Of a stretch of DNA of 64,000 nt, positions 42,608 through 51,741 are shown in pieces. The position numbers and the translations under genes were made by a program. The notes under the pieces are model-generated. The model made no database searches, was not told where the DNA came from, and was given only the letters and a program-made list of their open reading frames with translations. The number at the start of each line of letters is the position of its first letter. Within the stretch, counting starts at the first letter, position 1. The DNA comes from Streptomyces mutabilis (GTDB lineage: Bacteria > Actinomycetota > Actinomycetes > Streptomycetales > Streptomycetaceae), in contig NZ_BMTT01000002.1 of assembly GCF_014649815.1 (NCBI RefSeq), positions 620,001 to 684,000 on the forward strand, written 5' to 3'.

Positions 42608-43424
42608 CCGCCTGCCCGTCGTCCAGGTCGGCGACGACCGCCGCGTGGTCGGAGGGCCACACGCCGTCCACGGGGCCGTCGCCGGCCCGCCGCACGGCAC
42701 GTACCGCGCCGAGGCCGCCCGGCCCGGGTGATCCCACGTGGACGTGGTCGATCCGGGCGCCCTGCGCCGGCGGATGAGGGATGTACGGGTTGGCCGCGTC
42801 CCAGGTGGCGGCCGGGGCCGCCGGGTCGGCGTGGTCCCACGCGTCGTGGAGCCGGCCGGCACGCAGGAGGCGGACCTCCGGAGACTCGGGAGGGGCGTTG
42901 AAGTCCCCGGTGACGACGGGCGGGAAGGCGGTGCCGTGCCGGTGCGCGGCGACGAGATCCACGAGCGCGGCGGCCTGCTCACGGCGTACGGCGCGGGCGT
43001 GGGTGCCGGAGTTCAGGTGGACGGTGAAAAACGGGACCGGGTGGCCGGGCGCGTCCAGGCGGGCGTAGAACGCGAGCCGCCCGTCGTAGAGTTCCGCGGG
43101 CGCGGGCAGCCGCAGCGCCGCCCGCTCGGTCACCGGCCAGCGGCTGAGCACCGCGTTGCCGATGCCGACCGTGTCGTCCCCGATCCGCCGCTGCCATCGG
43201 CCGGGGGCCTCGGAGGGGGCGAAAGCGCAGTGCAGGCCGAGCTCCTCGGCCAGCCATTCGGCGAGGTTACCGCCACCGTCGGCGGTGTCGGTGGCGTCGG
43301 TGGCCCACACCTCCTGGAGACCGACGACGTCGGGCCGCAGCTCCCGCAGCACCGCGAGGATCGCCTTCTGACGGTCGGCCCAGGGTCCGAACCGCCACCA
43401 CAGATTCCAGGTCACGACCCGCAC
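42579..43424 (-). CDS. Endonuclease/exonuclease/phosphatase (EEP) family protein
   Basis: The product is 281 residues from GTG 43424 (MRVVTWNLWWRFG). EEP motifs are complete: VVTWNLWW, PDVVGLQEVWA with the metal-binding Glu, FFTVHLNSG, PVVTGDFNAPPESPEV, and the terminal WPSDHAAVVADL with the catalytic Asp-His. No signal peptide is visible, so a cytosolic nuclease or phosphatase is expected. The family spans DNases, sphingomyelinases and inositol phosphatases, so substrate is open. Confidence 0.93.
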   Translation of the reverse strand: MRVVTWNLWWRFGPWADRQKAILAVLRELRPDVVGLQEVWATDATDTADGGGNLAEWLAEELGLHCAFAPSEAPGRWQRRIGDDTVGIGNAVLSRWPVTERAALRLPAPAELYDGRLAFYARLDAPGHPVPFFTVHLNSGTHARAVRREQAAALVDLVAAHRHGTAFPPVVTGDFNAPPESPEVRLLRAGRLHDAWDHADPAAPAATWDAANPYIPHPPAQGARIDHVHVGSPGPGGLGAVRAVRRAGDGPVDGVWPSDHAAVVADLDDGQAVNRPGKSGS

Positions 43425-43517
43425 GACCGCATCACCCGTCTCTCCGCCCGCACACGCTGTCCCGCTGAGGTTTTCCAGGGAGCATGGAGGCTTACGAGTC
43501 GGGAGCGTGAACGAACG

Positions 43518-43967
43518 ATGTCGATGTCGCCCAACACCGGGAAACCGTCCGCACGGAAGCCGCCCTTCGCCGAGCGGAAATACCGAGCGGTCACGGCCTT
43601 CCAACGCCGGCTGAACGCGGTGATGCGCCGCCTGCCCGCCCAGACCCTGCTGGAGACCACCGGCCGCGTCTCCGGCCTGCCCCGGCGCACGCCCGTGGGC
43701 GGGCGCCGGGTCGGGTACTCCTTCTGGCTGGTGTCGGAGTTCGGCGAACGCTCCCAGTACGTCCGCAACATCCGGGCCGACCCGCGGGTACGGGTACGCA
43801 TCCGGGGTCGCTGGCACACGGGCACGGCCCACCTCCTCCCCGACGACGACCCGATCGCACGCCTGCGGCGCCTCACCCGGGTCAACAGCCTGGCGGTACG
43901 GGCCATGGGCGTCGGGACGGGGCATCTGACGGTACGGGTGGACCTGGAGGAGGGAGGGAGCAGGTGA
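43518..43967 (+). CDS. Deazaflavin (F420)-dependent nitroreductase family protein
   Basis: The product is 149 residues from ATG 43518. The split beta-barrel Ddn-like fold is indicated by QTLLETTGRVSGLPRRTPVG, GYSFWLVSEFGERSQYVRNI, RADPRVRVRIRGRWHTGTA, and the Pro/Asp-rich LLPDDDPIARLRRL. Such proteins bind F420 or other deazaflavins and reduce quinones or nitro compounds; some only bind fatty acids or heme. An fbiC gene 2.6 kb away supplies the cofactor in the same organism. It is divergent from the EEP gene. Confidence 0.85.
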   Translation: MSMSPNTGKPSARKPPFAERKYRAVTAFQRRLNAVMRRLPAQTLLETTGRVSGLPRRTPVGGRRVGYSFWLVSEFGERSQYVRNIRADPRVRVRIRGRWHTGTAHLLPDDDPIARLRRLTRVNSLAVRAMGVGTGHLTVRVDLEEGGSR

Positions 43968-44057
43968 GGGACCTGTGATCGGCGTCCCCCACCGCTGACG
44001 TGGTCGGCGTGAACAAGGCAAACTGGCCTGGTTGCTCAGGACGTCTAGGGGGACGGC

Positions 44058-47030
44058 ATGGACGGTGGACCGCGGGTTCCGGAGCAGCGGCATCCGGGAA
44101 CCCCGGCGGAATCCGAGAAGTCGGCCGCGCTGCGCTTCGGCGTGCTCGGGCCGGTACGCGCCTGGCGCGGCGAGGAACCACTGGCCACCGGCTCCCCCCA
44201 GCAACGGGCCCTGCTGGCCGCCCTGCTGCTCCGCGAGGGCCGCACGGCCACCGCGACCGAGCTGATCGACGCCCTGTGGGGCGAGGAACCGCCGTCGCAG
44301 GCACTGGCGGCGGTACGGACGTACGCGTCGCGGCTGCGGAAGATCCTGGACCCCGGCGTGCTGGTGAGCGAGTCGGGCGGGTACGCGGTGCGCCTGCCGG
44401 GCGAGGGGTCCCTGGACCTGGGAGTGGCCCGGGACCTGGCCGCCGAGGCGGAGAGGGCCCGCGACCGCGGGGACCTGTGCCACGCCCGTGACGTGCTGCG
44501 CCGGACGCTGGCGCTGTGGGACGGCGAGGTCCTGGCGGGCGTACCGGGCCCCTACGCGGAGGGGCAGCGCGTGCGTCTGGAGGAGTGGCGGCTCCAACTC
44601 CTCGAGAGACGCCTGGACATGGACCTCGAGCAGGGCTGTCACGCCGAGGCCGTCTCGGAACTGACGGCGCTCACCACGGCCCACCCCCTGCGCGAGCGCC
44701 TGCGCGAACTGCTGATGCTGGCCCTGTACCGCAGCGGACGCCAGGCCGAGGCCCTGGCCGTCTACGCGGACACGCGCCGCCTGCTGGCCGACGAACTCGG
44801 CGTGGACCCGCGCCCCGGGCTCCAGGAACTGCAGCAGCGCATCCTCCAGGCCGACCCGGCCCTGTCCGAACCGTCGGCGCCGGCGGCGGAGACGGCGCCC
44901 GCTCCGGTACGCCCGGCCCAGCTCCCCGCCACCGTCCCGGACTTCACCGGCCGCACGGCCTTCGTGCGGGAGCTGAGCGACGTACTGGCCTCGGCGTCCG
45001 ATGACGGGCCGTCGGGCCGCGTCATGGCGGTCTCCGCGCTGGCCGGCATCGGCGGCGTCGGCAAGACCACCCTCGCGGTGCACGTCGCCCACCGGGCGCG
45101 GAGCGCCTTCCCCGACGGGCAGCTGTACGTCGACCTCCAGGGGGCGGGCGCGCGGGCGGTGGAGCCGGAGACGGTACTGGGCGCCTTCCTCCGCGCCCTC
45201 GGCACGGCCGACTCGGCCATCCCCGACCTCCTGGAGGAGCGGGCCGCCCTCTACCGCTCCGTCCTGGACGGCCGCCGCGTCCTCGTCCTCCTCGACAACG
45301 CCCGGGACGCCGCCCAGGTACGGCCGCTGCTGCCGGGCGCGGAGGGCTGCGCGGCGCTGGTGACGTCCCGGGTGCGGATGGTGGACCTCGCCGGGGCGCA
45401 CCTGGTCGACCTGGACGTGATGTCTCCTGAGGAGGCGCTGACGCTCTTCACGAAGATCGTGGGCGAGGAGAGGGTGGCCTCGGAACGGGAGGCGGCGCTG
45501 GACGTGGTCGGGGCGTGCGGTTTCCTGCCCCTCGCCATCCGCATAGCCGCGGCCCGTCTGGCGGCCCGCCGCACCTGGACGGTCTCGGTGCTGGCGACGA
45601 AGCTGGCGGACGAACGCCGCCGCCTGGACGAACTCCGGGCCGGCGACCTGGCGGTCAAGGCCACCTTCGAACTGGGCTACGGCCAGTTGGAGCCGGCCCA
45701 GGCGCGGGCCTTCCGGCTCCTGGGCCTGGCGGACGGCCCGGACATCTCCCTGGCCGCCGCGGCGGCGGTGCTCGACCTTCCCCCGGAGGACACGGAGGAC
45801 CTGCTGGAGTCCCTGGTCGACACCTCGCTGCTGGAGTCGGCGGCGCCCGGCCGCTACCGGTTCCACGACCTGGTGCGGCTCTACGCGCGTGCGTGCGCGG
45901 AACGGGACGAGCATCCGCCGAGCGAGCGGGGGGCGGCGCTGTCGCGGCTGCTGGACTTCTATTTGGCGACCGCGGCGGGGGTGTACGCGATCGAACGGCC
46001 CGGGGACCGCCTGGTGGACGACCTGGAGTCGACCGAGTACCCCGGCCTGCGTTTCGACGACGGCCAGTCGGCACTGGACTGGCTGTACACCGAATCGGCG
46101 GCCCTGCTGGCGTGCGTCCGCCAGGCCTCGGGGACGGCCAGGCTGCGCCGGGCCGTCGACCTCCTGTGGGCGGCGCGCGACCTGGCCGAGTCCGGCGCGA
46201 ACTCCCGCCAGTACGAGGCGACGGCCATGGCCATGCGCGAGGCGACGCAGGCCGTCGGAGACACCCGTGCGGAGGGCAGGGCGCGCATCGCCCTCACCGG
46301 TTTCCTCCTGGTGTCGGGCCGCATCCAGCAGGCTTCGGCCGAGGCGCGCCTGTCCATGGAGTGCGCGGCCGACGCGGCGGACCCCACCGCTGAGAGCTGG
46401 GCGGCCCAGGACCGAGGGCTCATCGCCCTGCACCAGCACCGGTACTCCGACGGCAAGAGGTTCTTCGACCGGGCCATAGACGGGTTCCGGGCGGCCGGCA
46501 ACGGTTTGTGCGAAGCGACCGCCCTGTGCAATCTCTCGCGTGCGTACATGGGGATGGGCAACACCGCGAAGGCCGTCGAGTTCGCGCAGAACGGCCTGGC
46601 CGTCCACATCGAAGTCGGCAGCACCATGCGCCTGGCCAACGGCCACTACGCCCTGGGAGTGGCGTTGACGACGGCCGGCCGGCACATCGACGCCCTCGCA
46701 CAGTTCTCACGTGCCCTGACCATTTTCCAGGACCACAGGCAGCGCCTCTGGGCGGGATCGACCCACTTCAGGATCGCCGAGGCCCACGTCGCCTCTCGCC
46801 GCCCGGCGCAGGCCGCGCAACACGCCGAACAGGCGCTCGCCCTCGGGTGCATCGGTGGTGACCGGATGCGCGGTCACGTCCTGAAGCTGCTCGGGCAGGC
46901 GCTGAGCGATCTCGGACAAGTGGACCGGGGCAGGGCGTGCTGGCAGGAGGCCCTCAACCTCTACGAGGCGAACGGCGCCCCGGAGGCGGATGCCGTGCGC
47001 TCCCTGTTGAAGCCCGCCACGGCGGCCTGA
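44058..47030 (+). CDS. afsR: AfsR, SARP-type global regulator with NB-ARC ATPase and TPR domains
   Basis: The product is 990 residues, matching S. coelicolor AfsR in length and N-terminus. Residues 25-270 are the SARP DNA-binding plus BTAD region: ALRFGVLGPVRAWRGEEPLA, LIDALWGEEPPSQALAAVRT and YRSGRQAEALAVYADTRRLL. Residues about 290-620 are an NB-ARC ATPase with Walker A GIGGVGKTTLA and Walker B RVLVLLDNA. The C-terminal third consists of tetratricopeptide-like helices. AfsR is phosphorylated by AfsK and other kinases, binds the afsS promoter and recruits RNA polymerase, raising actinorhodin and undecylprodigiosin production in S. coelicolor. afsS follows immediately. Confidence 0.97.
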   Translation: MDGGPRVPEQRHPGTPAESEKSAALRFGVLGPVRAWRGEEPLATGSPQQRALLAALLLREGRTATATELIDALWGEEPPSQALAAVRTYASRLRKILDPGVLVSESGGYAVRLPGEGSLDLGVARDLAAEAERARDRGDLCHARDVLRRTLALWDGEVLAGVPGPYAEGQRVRLEEWRLQLLERRLDMDLEQGCHAEAVSELTALTTAHPLRERLRELLMLALYRSGRQAEALAVYADTRRLLADELGVDPRPGLQELQQRILQADPALSEPSAPAAETAPAPVRPAQLPATVPDFTGRTAFVRELSDVLASASDDGPSGRVMAVSALAGIGGVGKTTLAVHVAHRARSAFPDGQLYVDLQGAGARAVEPETVLGAFLRALGTADSAIPDLLEERAALYRSVLDGRRVLVLLDNARDAAQVRPLLPGAEGCAALVTSRVRMVDLAGAHLVDLDVMSPEEALTLFTKIVGEERVASEREAALDVVGACGFLPLAIRIAAARLAARRTWTVSVLATKLADERRRLDELRAGDLAVKATFELGYGQLEPAQARAFRLLGLADGPDISLAAAAAVLDLPPEDTEDLLESLVDTSLLESAAPGRYRFHDLVRLYARACAERDEHPPSERGAALSRLLDFYLATAAGVYAIERPGDRLVDDLESTEYPGLRFDDGQSALDWLYTESAALLACVRQASGTARLRRAVDLLWAARDLAESGANSRQYEATAMAMREATQAVGDTRAEGRARIALTGFLLVSGRIQQASAEARLSMECAADAADPTAESWAAQDRGLIALHQHRYSDGKRFFDRAIDGFRAAGNGLCEATALCNLSRAYMGMGNTAKAVEFAQNGLAVHIEVGSTMRLANGHYALGVALTTAGRHIDALAQFSRALTIFQDHRQRLWAGSTHFRIAEAHVASRRPAQAAQHAEQALALGCIGGDRMRGHVLKLLGQALSDLGQVDRGRACWQEALNLYEANGAPEADAVRSLLKPATAA

Positions 47031-47058
47031 GGAGCGCACCGCGCCGTACCGCGGGGGG

Positions 47059-47080
47059 CGTTCAGCATTCGTTTATCGAC
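47059..47080 (+). promoter_or_regulatory. AfsR/PhoP-type direct repeats upstream of afsS
   Basis: GTTCAGCATTC (47059-47069) and GTTTATCGACG (47070-47080) are adjacent 11-bp direct repeats of PHO-box type. In S. coelicolor AfsR and PhoP are reported to share the afsS promoter site; the identification here rests on resemblance. A possible -10 (TTAGTGT) lies at 47148-47154. Confidence 0.6.
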
Positions 47081-47163
47081 GTCCGCCAGTCTCGTTCCTG
47101 TCACGCCGTCGCGTCGGGGGGCAGACGGGTGACCGGAGAGCCCACCGGTTAGTGTGCGGCTCC

Positions 47164-47209
47164 GAACGCCCGTCCGGTGGCCCTCGGGGGAGTTCCCGGA
47201 CGGGCGTTC
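47164..47209 (+). promoter_or_regulatory. 14-bp hairpin in the afsS leader
   Basis: GAACGCCCGTCCGG (47164-47177) pairs exactly with CCGGACGGGCGTTC (47196-47209) across an 18-nt loop, ending 33 bases before the afsS ATG. It could terminate afsR read-through or act in the leader of afsS. Confidence 0.7.
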
Positions 47210-47242
47210 CGCACTCGTTCACCACCGCAGAGGAGCAAGCGC

Positions 47243-47434
47243 ATGAGCGACAAGAAGGACGAAGCGACCGCCACGCCGCTGGACAACAACATGCCCACCC
47301 CGCCGGCGTCGGACGCGACGGTCACGACGCAGGACAACAACATGCCCTCACCGCCGGCCAAGGACACCGTCACCACGATGGACAACAACATGCCGGCCCC
47401 GCCCGCCCTGGACCTGGACGGCGACGGCAAGTAG
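47243..47434 (+). CDS. afsS: AfsS, small activator of secondary metabolism
   Basis: The product is 63 residues from ATG 47243, with GAGGAG upstream. It contains three repeats of the form xxDNNMPxPP (LDNNMPTPP, QDNNMPSPP, MDNNMPAPP), separated by TVTT-like spacers, and ends in DLDGDGK. This is the AfsS signature. AfsS is the direct target of AfsR in S. coelicolor and stimulates antibiotic production by a still unclear mechanism, possibly through sigma-factor-like contacts as once suggested. It is preceded by a hairpin leader and followed by a strong terminator. Confidence 0.97.
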   Translation: MSDKKDEATATPLDNNMPTPPASDATVTTQDNNMPSPPAKDTVTTMDNNMPAPPALDLDGDGK

Positions 47435-47453
47435 ACCTTCCTCCACACGGGGA

Positions 47454-47491
47454 TCGGCCGCGGCGGCGCGGAGGGGAGCCGCCGCGGCCGA
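47454..47491. terminator. 14-bp terminator between afsS and afsK
   Basis: TCGGCCGCGGCGGC (47454-47467) pairs perfectly with 47478-47491 around a 10-nt loop. It can serve afsS on the plus strand and afsK on the minus strand. Confidence 0.8.
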
Positions 47492-47533
47492 CGTGTGTCC
47501 GGGCGCCGGCGACGATGCCGCCGGCGCCCGGAC

Positions 47534-49942
47534 TCATGTCGTGCGGGCCGTCCCCGTGCCCTTCTCCGCGTCCAGCGCGTACACGCAGCGGTCCTTGCTG
47601 CACGCGTACACGATGCCGTCCCGCACCACCGGGGAGCCGGTGATCTCGCCGCCGGTGGCGAGCTTCCAGCGGAGGCGGCCGTCGTCGGCCTTGAGGGTGT
47701 AGAGGAGGTGGTCCGTGGAGCCGAAGTGGATGCGGCCCTCGGCGACCGCGGGGGCGCCCACGATGTCGCCGCCCGCCTGGAAACGCCACTTGGGGGTGCC
47801 GGTGACGGCGTCCAGGGTGTACAGGCCCTTGCCGCTGCCGACGTGGACGTGGCCCGCGGCGACCAGGACCGGGTCGGTGGAGGACCGGGCCTCGGTCGCG
47901 ATGCGCCAGCGGTCGCGGCCGTCGGTGGCGTCGAGGGCGTAGACGGTGCCGAGGTAGTCGGCGAGGTAGACGCCGCCGCCGGTCACGGCCGGACCCGGCA
48001 CGAAGGCGGGCGGGGCGAGGAAGACGGCCGGGGCCTCGAAGTGCCAGCGGACGTGGCCGGTGGTGACCTCCAGGGCGAGGACACGGGTGCCCGCCGAGAC
48101 GTAGACGTAGCCGTCGGGGGCGTGGGCGACGCGGACCGGGACGCCGCCGCAGGATGCGGCGTCGCCGATCGGGTACGACCAGCGCTCGTCGCCGGTACGG
48201 GCGTCCAGGGCGCGCAGCCGGGCGTCCTGCCAGACGTACACCGTGCCGTCGTGGAGCGCGGCGCCCGCCTGCGGGGACTCGAAGTCGGTCTGGCAGCCGG
48301 TGACCTCCCACAGCTTCTGGCCGCCCGAGGCCTCCCAGCCCTGGACGCCGCCGCCGCGGGTGGCGGTGACGACGGTGCCCCTCTCGGTTTGCAGCGAGTA
48401 CACCCAGGCGTCGGTCTGTACGCGCCACAGGTCGGCGCCCTCGCGGGCGTCGAGGGCGAAGAGGGTCGGGCCGTCGGAGGCGTGGATACGGCCGTCCGCC
48501 ACCGCCATCGACCAGGCCACGTCCCTGGTCTTGAAGCGGCGGCGTCCGGTGGCGACGTCCAGGGCGTGCACCTCGAAGGAGGTGACGTAGACCAGGTCCT
48601 CGGCGACGGACGGGGTGCCCCAGACGTCGTTGGACATGCGGAAGCGCCAGGGGCGCCAGCCCGCCGGGGACGCCTCGGGGGGCGCGGTGGGGGCGGGCGG
48701 CGCGGCCGGCACGGCGGGGGCGGCGCCGTTGACGCCGGTGCGCGGGCGGGACCAGGAGGCGGCGAGGGCCGACTCCGGCGGTGGTGCGGCGACGGCGGCG
48801 GCGCGCATGTCGGCGACGCGCGGGCCGGGGCCGATGGGCACCGAGACCCCGGCCAGCCGGACGGGGCCGGCGTCGGGGGCGCCGACGGGTGCGGGCGGCG
48901 GCGCGTGCACGGGCGGTGCCGGTACGACGGGGTCGTGGGAGGGCGGGGGCGGCACGGGGGGAGCGGGCACGGCGCCTCCCGAGCCACCGGCGCCACCGCC
49001 GGCACCGCCCCGGCCGCCGGCCGTCGTGGCGAGCTTGAGCGCGGGGCGGCCGCCCCGGCGGCTCTCGATCAGGCCCACCGCCCGCTCCGGCAGCCACGCC
49101 GACGCCGTACCGCTGTCGTCGGAGCCGGAACCGAACAGGTGCGGGGCGAGCTGGGACTGGAGGTCGGCCGGGTTGGGGCGGGCCGTGGCCTCCATCTGCA
49201 TGCAGGACTCGATGAGCGGGCGCAGCTCGTCGGGGAGACCTTCGAGGTCGGGCCCCTCGCGCAGCAGCATGAAGACCGTCTCGACGGGATTGGCGCCGTG
49301 GAAGGGCGGGTGCCCGGTGGCGGCGAAGACCAGCATGGAGCCGAGCGAGAACACGTCGCTGGCGCCGGTGACGCTGCGGGAGTCCTTGGCCTGCTCCGGG
49401 GACATGTAGGCGGGCGTGCCGACGGCGACGTTCGTCATCGTCAGACGGGTGTTCGAAACGCCGGACGCGATACCGAAGTCGATCACCCGAGGGCCGTCCT
49501 CGACGACGAGGACGTTGGAGGGTTTGAGGTCGCGGTGGACCAGGCCCGCTCCGTGGATCGACTGGAGCGCCTCCGCGACGCCCGCCGCCAGCCAGCGCAC
49601 GGCCTGGGCCGGGAGCGGCCCGCACTCGTTCACTATCTCCTCGAGGGAGGGGGCGGGCACGTAGGCCGTGGCCAGCCACGGCACCGCGGCGCGCGGGTCC
49701 GCGTCGACCACCGCCGCCGTGTAGAAGCCGGAGACCGCGCGGGCCGCCTCCACCTCGCGCGTGAAGCGGACGCGGAACAGCTGGTCCTCCGCCAGCTCCG
49801 TCCGGACCGTCTTGATCGCCACACGCCGCCCGGACGCCGAGCGCGCGAGATAGACCAGCCCCATGCCGCCGGCACCGAGCCGGCCGAGCACCTCGAACGG
49901 CCCGATCCGCCGCGGATCGTGCTGCGTCAGCTGATCCACCAC
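47534..49942 (-). CDS. afsK: AfsK serine/threonine protein kinase with PQQ-type beta-propeller
   Basis: The product is 802 residues from GTG 49942 (MVDQLTQHDPRRIGPFEVLG), with AGG-rich ribosome-binding sequence; S. coelicolor AfsK has 799. Residues 12-270 are the kinase: GRLGAGGMGLVYLARSASGR (glycine loop), VAIKTV (Lys), VHRDLKPSNVLV (catalytic Asp) and VIDFGIASG (DFG). Residues 320-430 are a Pro/Ala/Gly linker with no clear transmembrane helix. The C-terminal 370 residues are about seven PQQ-like repeats (for example LYTLDAVTGTPKWRFQAGGD and VYALDATDGRDRWRIATEA). AfsK phosphorylates AfsR on Ser/Thr and also influences hyphal branching through DivIVA. It is convergent with afsS. Confidence 0.97.
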   Translation of the reverse strand: MVDQLTQHDPRRIGPFEVLGRLGAGGMGLVYLARSASGRRVAIKTVRTELAEDQLFRVRFTREVEAARAVSGFYTAAVVDADPRAAVPWLATAYVPAPSLEEIVNECGPLPAQAVRWLAAGVAEALQSIHGAGLVHRDLKPSNVLVVEDGPRVIDFGIASGVSNTRLTMTNVAVGTPAYMSPEQAKDSRSVTGASDVFSLGSMLVFAATGHPPFHGANPVETVFMLLREGPDLEGLPDELRPLIESCMQMEATARPNPADLQSQLAPHLFGSGSDDSGTASAWLPERAVGLIESRRGGRPALKLATTAGGRGGAGGGAGGSGGAVPAPPVPPPPSHDPVVPAPPVHAPPPAPVGAPDAGPVRLAGVSVPIGPGPRVADMRAAAVAAPPPESALAASWSRPRTGVNGAAPAVPAAPPAPTAPPEASPAGWRPWRFRMSNDVWGTPSVAEDLVYVTSFEVHALDVATGRRRFKTRDVAWSMAVADGRIHASDGPTLFALDAREGADLWRVQTDAWVYSLQTERGTVVTATRGGGVQGWEASGGQKLWEVTGCQTDFESPQAGAALHDGTVYVWQDARLRALDARTGDERWSYPIGDAASCGGVPVRVAHAPDGYVYVSAGTRVLALEVTTGHVRWHFEAPAVFLAPPAFVPGPAVTGGGVYLADYLGTVYALDATDGRDRWRIATEARSSTDPVLVAAGHVHVGSGKGLYTLDAVTGTPKWRFQAGGDIVGAPAVAEGRIHFGSTDHLLYTLKADDGRLRWKLATGGEITGSPVVRDGIVYACSKDRCVYALDAEKGTGTARTT

Positions 49943-50176
49943 TTGCCTGCCACCTCCCCGTACGAGCCGCGCCACCCACATATGTACGCGACCGAAGTGC
50001 AGCGTCTCACCACCGCACCCGAGTGGCGGCACGCACCCCGATTCTTCCTGTCCGAAGCGCTGGTGGCGAACCTGGGGACAATCGGGGTGTGTCATCCCGA
50101 TCCCGGGCAAAGGACCCTGGTAGAAGACTCCTGGGAGCAGACCCCCGGGAGAAGCTCTGCGCCCGACAGCCTCGGC

Positions 50177-50944
50177 TCAGCGCTGCAGCAGCGCGAACGA
50201 CGCACCCTGGCCGTCGGAGACCACGGCCACCCCTCCGTACGACGTCTCGAACGGAGGCACCCGCACCCGCCCGCCCAGCCGGGCCACCGCGCCGAGCGCC
50301 GCCTCGACGTCCTCGGTGAGGAAGTGGACGAGGAAGTGCGGCGGCATCTCGGCGGGGAAGACGCCGGCGAGGGGGGCCCGGCCGAAGTCGGGGTCGGCGT
50401 CCGGGCCGAAGAGGGCGTCGTGGAGCAGGTCGCCGTAGAAGGCGTTGGCCGCCTCGGTGTCGCGGGTGTACAGCTCGGCCCAGGCGAAGGTGCCCGGCTC
50501 GTGCCGGCGCCCGAAGCCGGGGTGCCGGTCCGGCTGCCAGAGGGCGAAGACGGCGCCGTCCGGACCGGCGGCGAGCGCGCTGATGCCCTGGTCCCCGACC
50601 GGGTGGGGCGGGGTGACGATCTGACCGCCGCCCGCCCGGACGCGCCCGGCCTGGGCGACGGCGTCCGGGGTGTGGAAGTACACGGTCCACACGGTGGGCA
50701 TCCGGCCGTCCGTCTTGCGGACCAGTGCGGCGACGGGCTCGCCGTCCAGCCGCGCCCGTACGGCGCCCTCCTCCGGTTCGTCGAAGGTCCACCCGAAGAG
50801 CTCGCCGTAGAAGCGCTTGCCCGCCTCGACGTCCGGCAGCTGTGCGTCCACCCAGCAGGGGGTGCCCTCCGGGGGTTCCGGGCGCGCGGAAGTCCGCTCC
50901 GGGCCAGCGGACGCTCTCTTGTCTGATGCCCCGTTTTCGGCCAT
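50177..50944 (-). CDS. Two-domain VOC family protein
   Basis: The product is 255 residues. It contains two tandem VOC modules: GTPCWVDAQLPDVEAGKRFY and GELFGWTFDEPEEG for the first, and GTFAWAELYTRDTEAANAFY followed by VHFLTEDVEAALGAVARLGG for the second. This duplicated form is common in Streptomyces next to afsK. No clear metal-binding set can be fixed. Role unknown, possibly small-molecule binding. A TetR gene is divergent, so regulation by it is plausible. Confidence 0.9.
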   Translation of the reverse strand: MAENGASDKRASAGPERTSARPEPPEGTPCWVDAQLPDVEAGKRFYGELFGWTFDEPEEGAVRARLDGEPVAALVRKTDGRMPTVWTVYFHTPDAVAQAGRVRAGGGQIVTPPHPVGDQGISALAAGPDGAVFALWQPDRHPGFGRRHEPGTFAWAELYTRDTEAANAFYGDLLHDALFGPDADPDFGRAPLAGVFPAEMPPHFLVHFLTEDVEAALGAVARLGGRVRVPPFETSYGGVAVVSDGQGASFALLQR

Positions 50945-51066
50945 GCCGTCAAAGTAACCGCGTCGCCCGCACCGCGCAGACCAGGCACACCAGCCTCTCT
51001 GCGCCCGCGCACCCCATTTGCAGTCGGCCGAATCGCGCTCCGATCACCCGTCGGTAAGCTGACGGC

Positions 51067-51714
51067 ATGACAGGACAAGTGCGTACCGTCGACGGCCGCG
51101 TGGCCGGTCGACGTGGGCAGGCGACCCGGCAGAAACTGCTCGACTGCCTCAGCGAAATGCTCAGCTCCTCCCCCTATCGCGATGTCAAAGTCATCGATGT
51201 CGCCCGCAAGGCCGGCACCTCGCCCGCGACCTTCTACCAGTACTTCCCGGACGTCGAGGGCGCCGTCCTGGAGATCGCCGATCGAATGGCCGCCGAGAGT
51301 TCCGCGCTGGCCGAGCTGACGGCGGGACGCTCGTGGACCGGCAAGGCGGGCTGGCAGACGGCGCAGGAACTCGTCGACGGATTCCTGGACTTCTGGCGGA
51401 AGAACGACGCGATCCTCCGCGTCGTCGACCTGGGCGCGGCCGAGGGCGACAAGCGGTTCTCCAAGATCCGCATGAAGGTCCTGAACTCGGTGAACTCCTC
51501 CCTCACGGACTCCGTCGCCGAGTTGCAGGCCAAGGGCAGGATCGACAAGGACGTGAATCCCGCCGCGATCGCCGGTTCCCTGGTCGTCATGCTGGCCGCC
51601 GCCGCCTCGCACCAGAAAGGTTTCTCCTCCTGGGGCGTCAAGCAGGCCGAACTCAAACCCAGTCTCGCACTGTTGACGTATCTCGGCGTCACGGGCAAGA
51701 AGCCCACCAAGTAG
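51067..51714 (+). CDS. TetR-family transcriptional regulator
   Basis: The product is 215 residues. Residues 15-65 are the helix-turn-helix: GRRGQATRQKLLDCLSEMLS, YRDVKVIDVARKAGTSPATF and YQYFPDVEGAVLEIADRM. The C-terminal ligand domain is all-helical. It is divergent from the VOC gene with a 122-bp gap. Effector unknown. Confidence 0.95.
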   Translation: MTGQVRTVDGRVAGRRGQATRQKLLDCLSEMLSSSPYRDVKVIDVARKAGTSPATFYQYFPDVEGAVLEIADRMAAESSALAELTAGRSWTGKAGWQTAQELVDGFLDFWRKNDAILRVVDLGAAEGDKRFSKIRMKVLNSVNSSLTDSVAELQAKGRIDKDVNPAAIAGSLVVMLAAAASHQKGFSSWGVKQAELKPSLALLTYLGVTGKKPTK

Positions 51715-51741
51715 CACCCCGTCGCCTCAGTCGCCCCCGCA

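Noticed and set aside
42579-46685. A minus-strand open frame of 1368 codons spanning the afsR region
   Set aside because: Only its last 281 codons (the EEP protein) are real; the rest is the antisense shadow of afsR and the nitroreductase-like gene, a common effect of high GC content.
44058-50110. A biosynthetic gene cluster around afsR-afsS-afsK
   Set aside because: The regulators are global and no polyketide synthase, peptide synthetase or terpene synthase genes accompany them.
47495-50926. A plus-strand open frame of 1143 codons
   Set aside because: It is antisense to afsK and the VOC gene; no motif or ribosome-binding site supports it.
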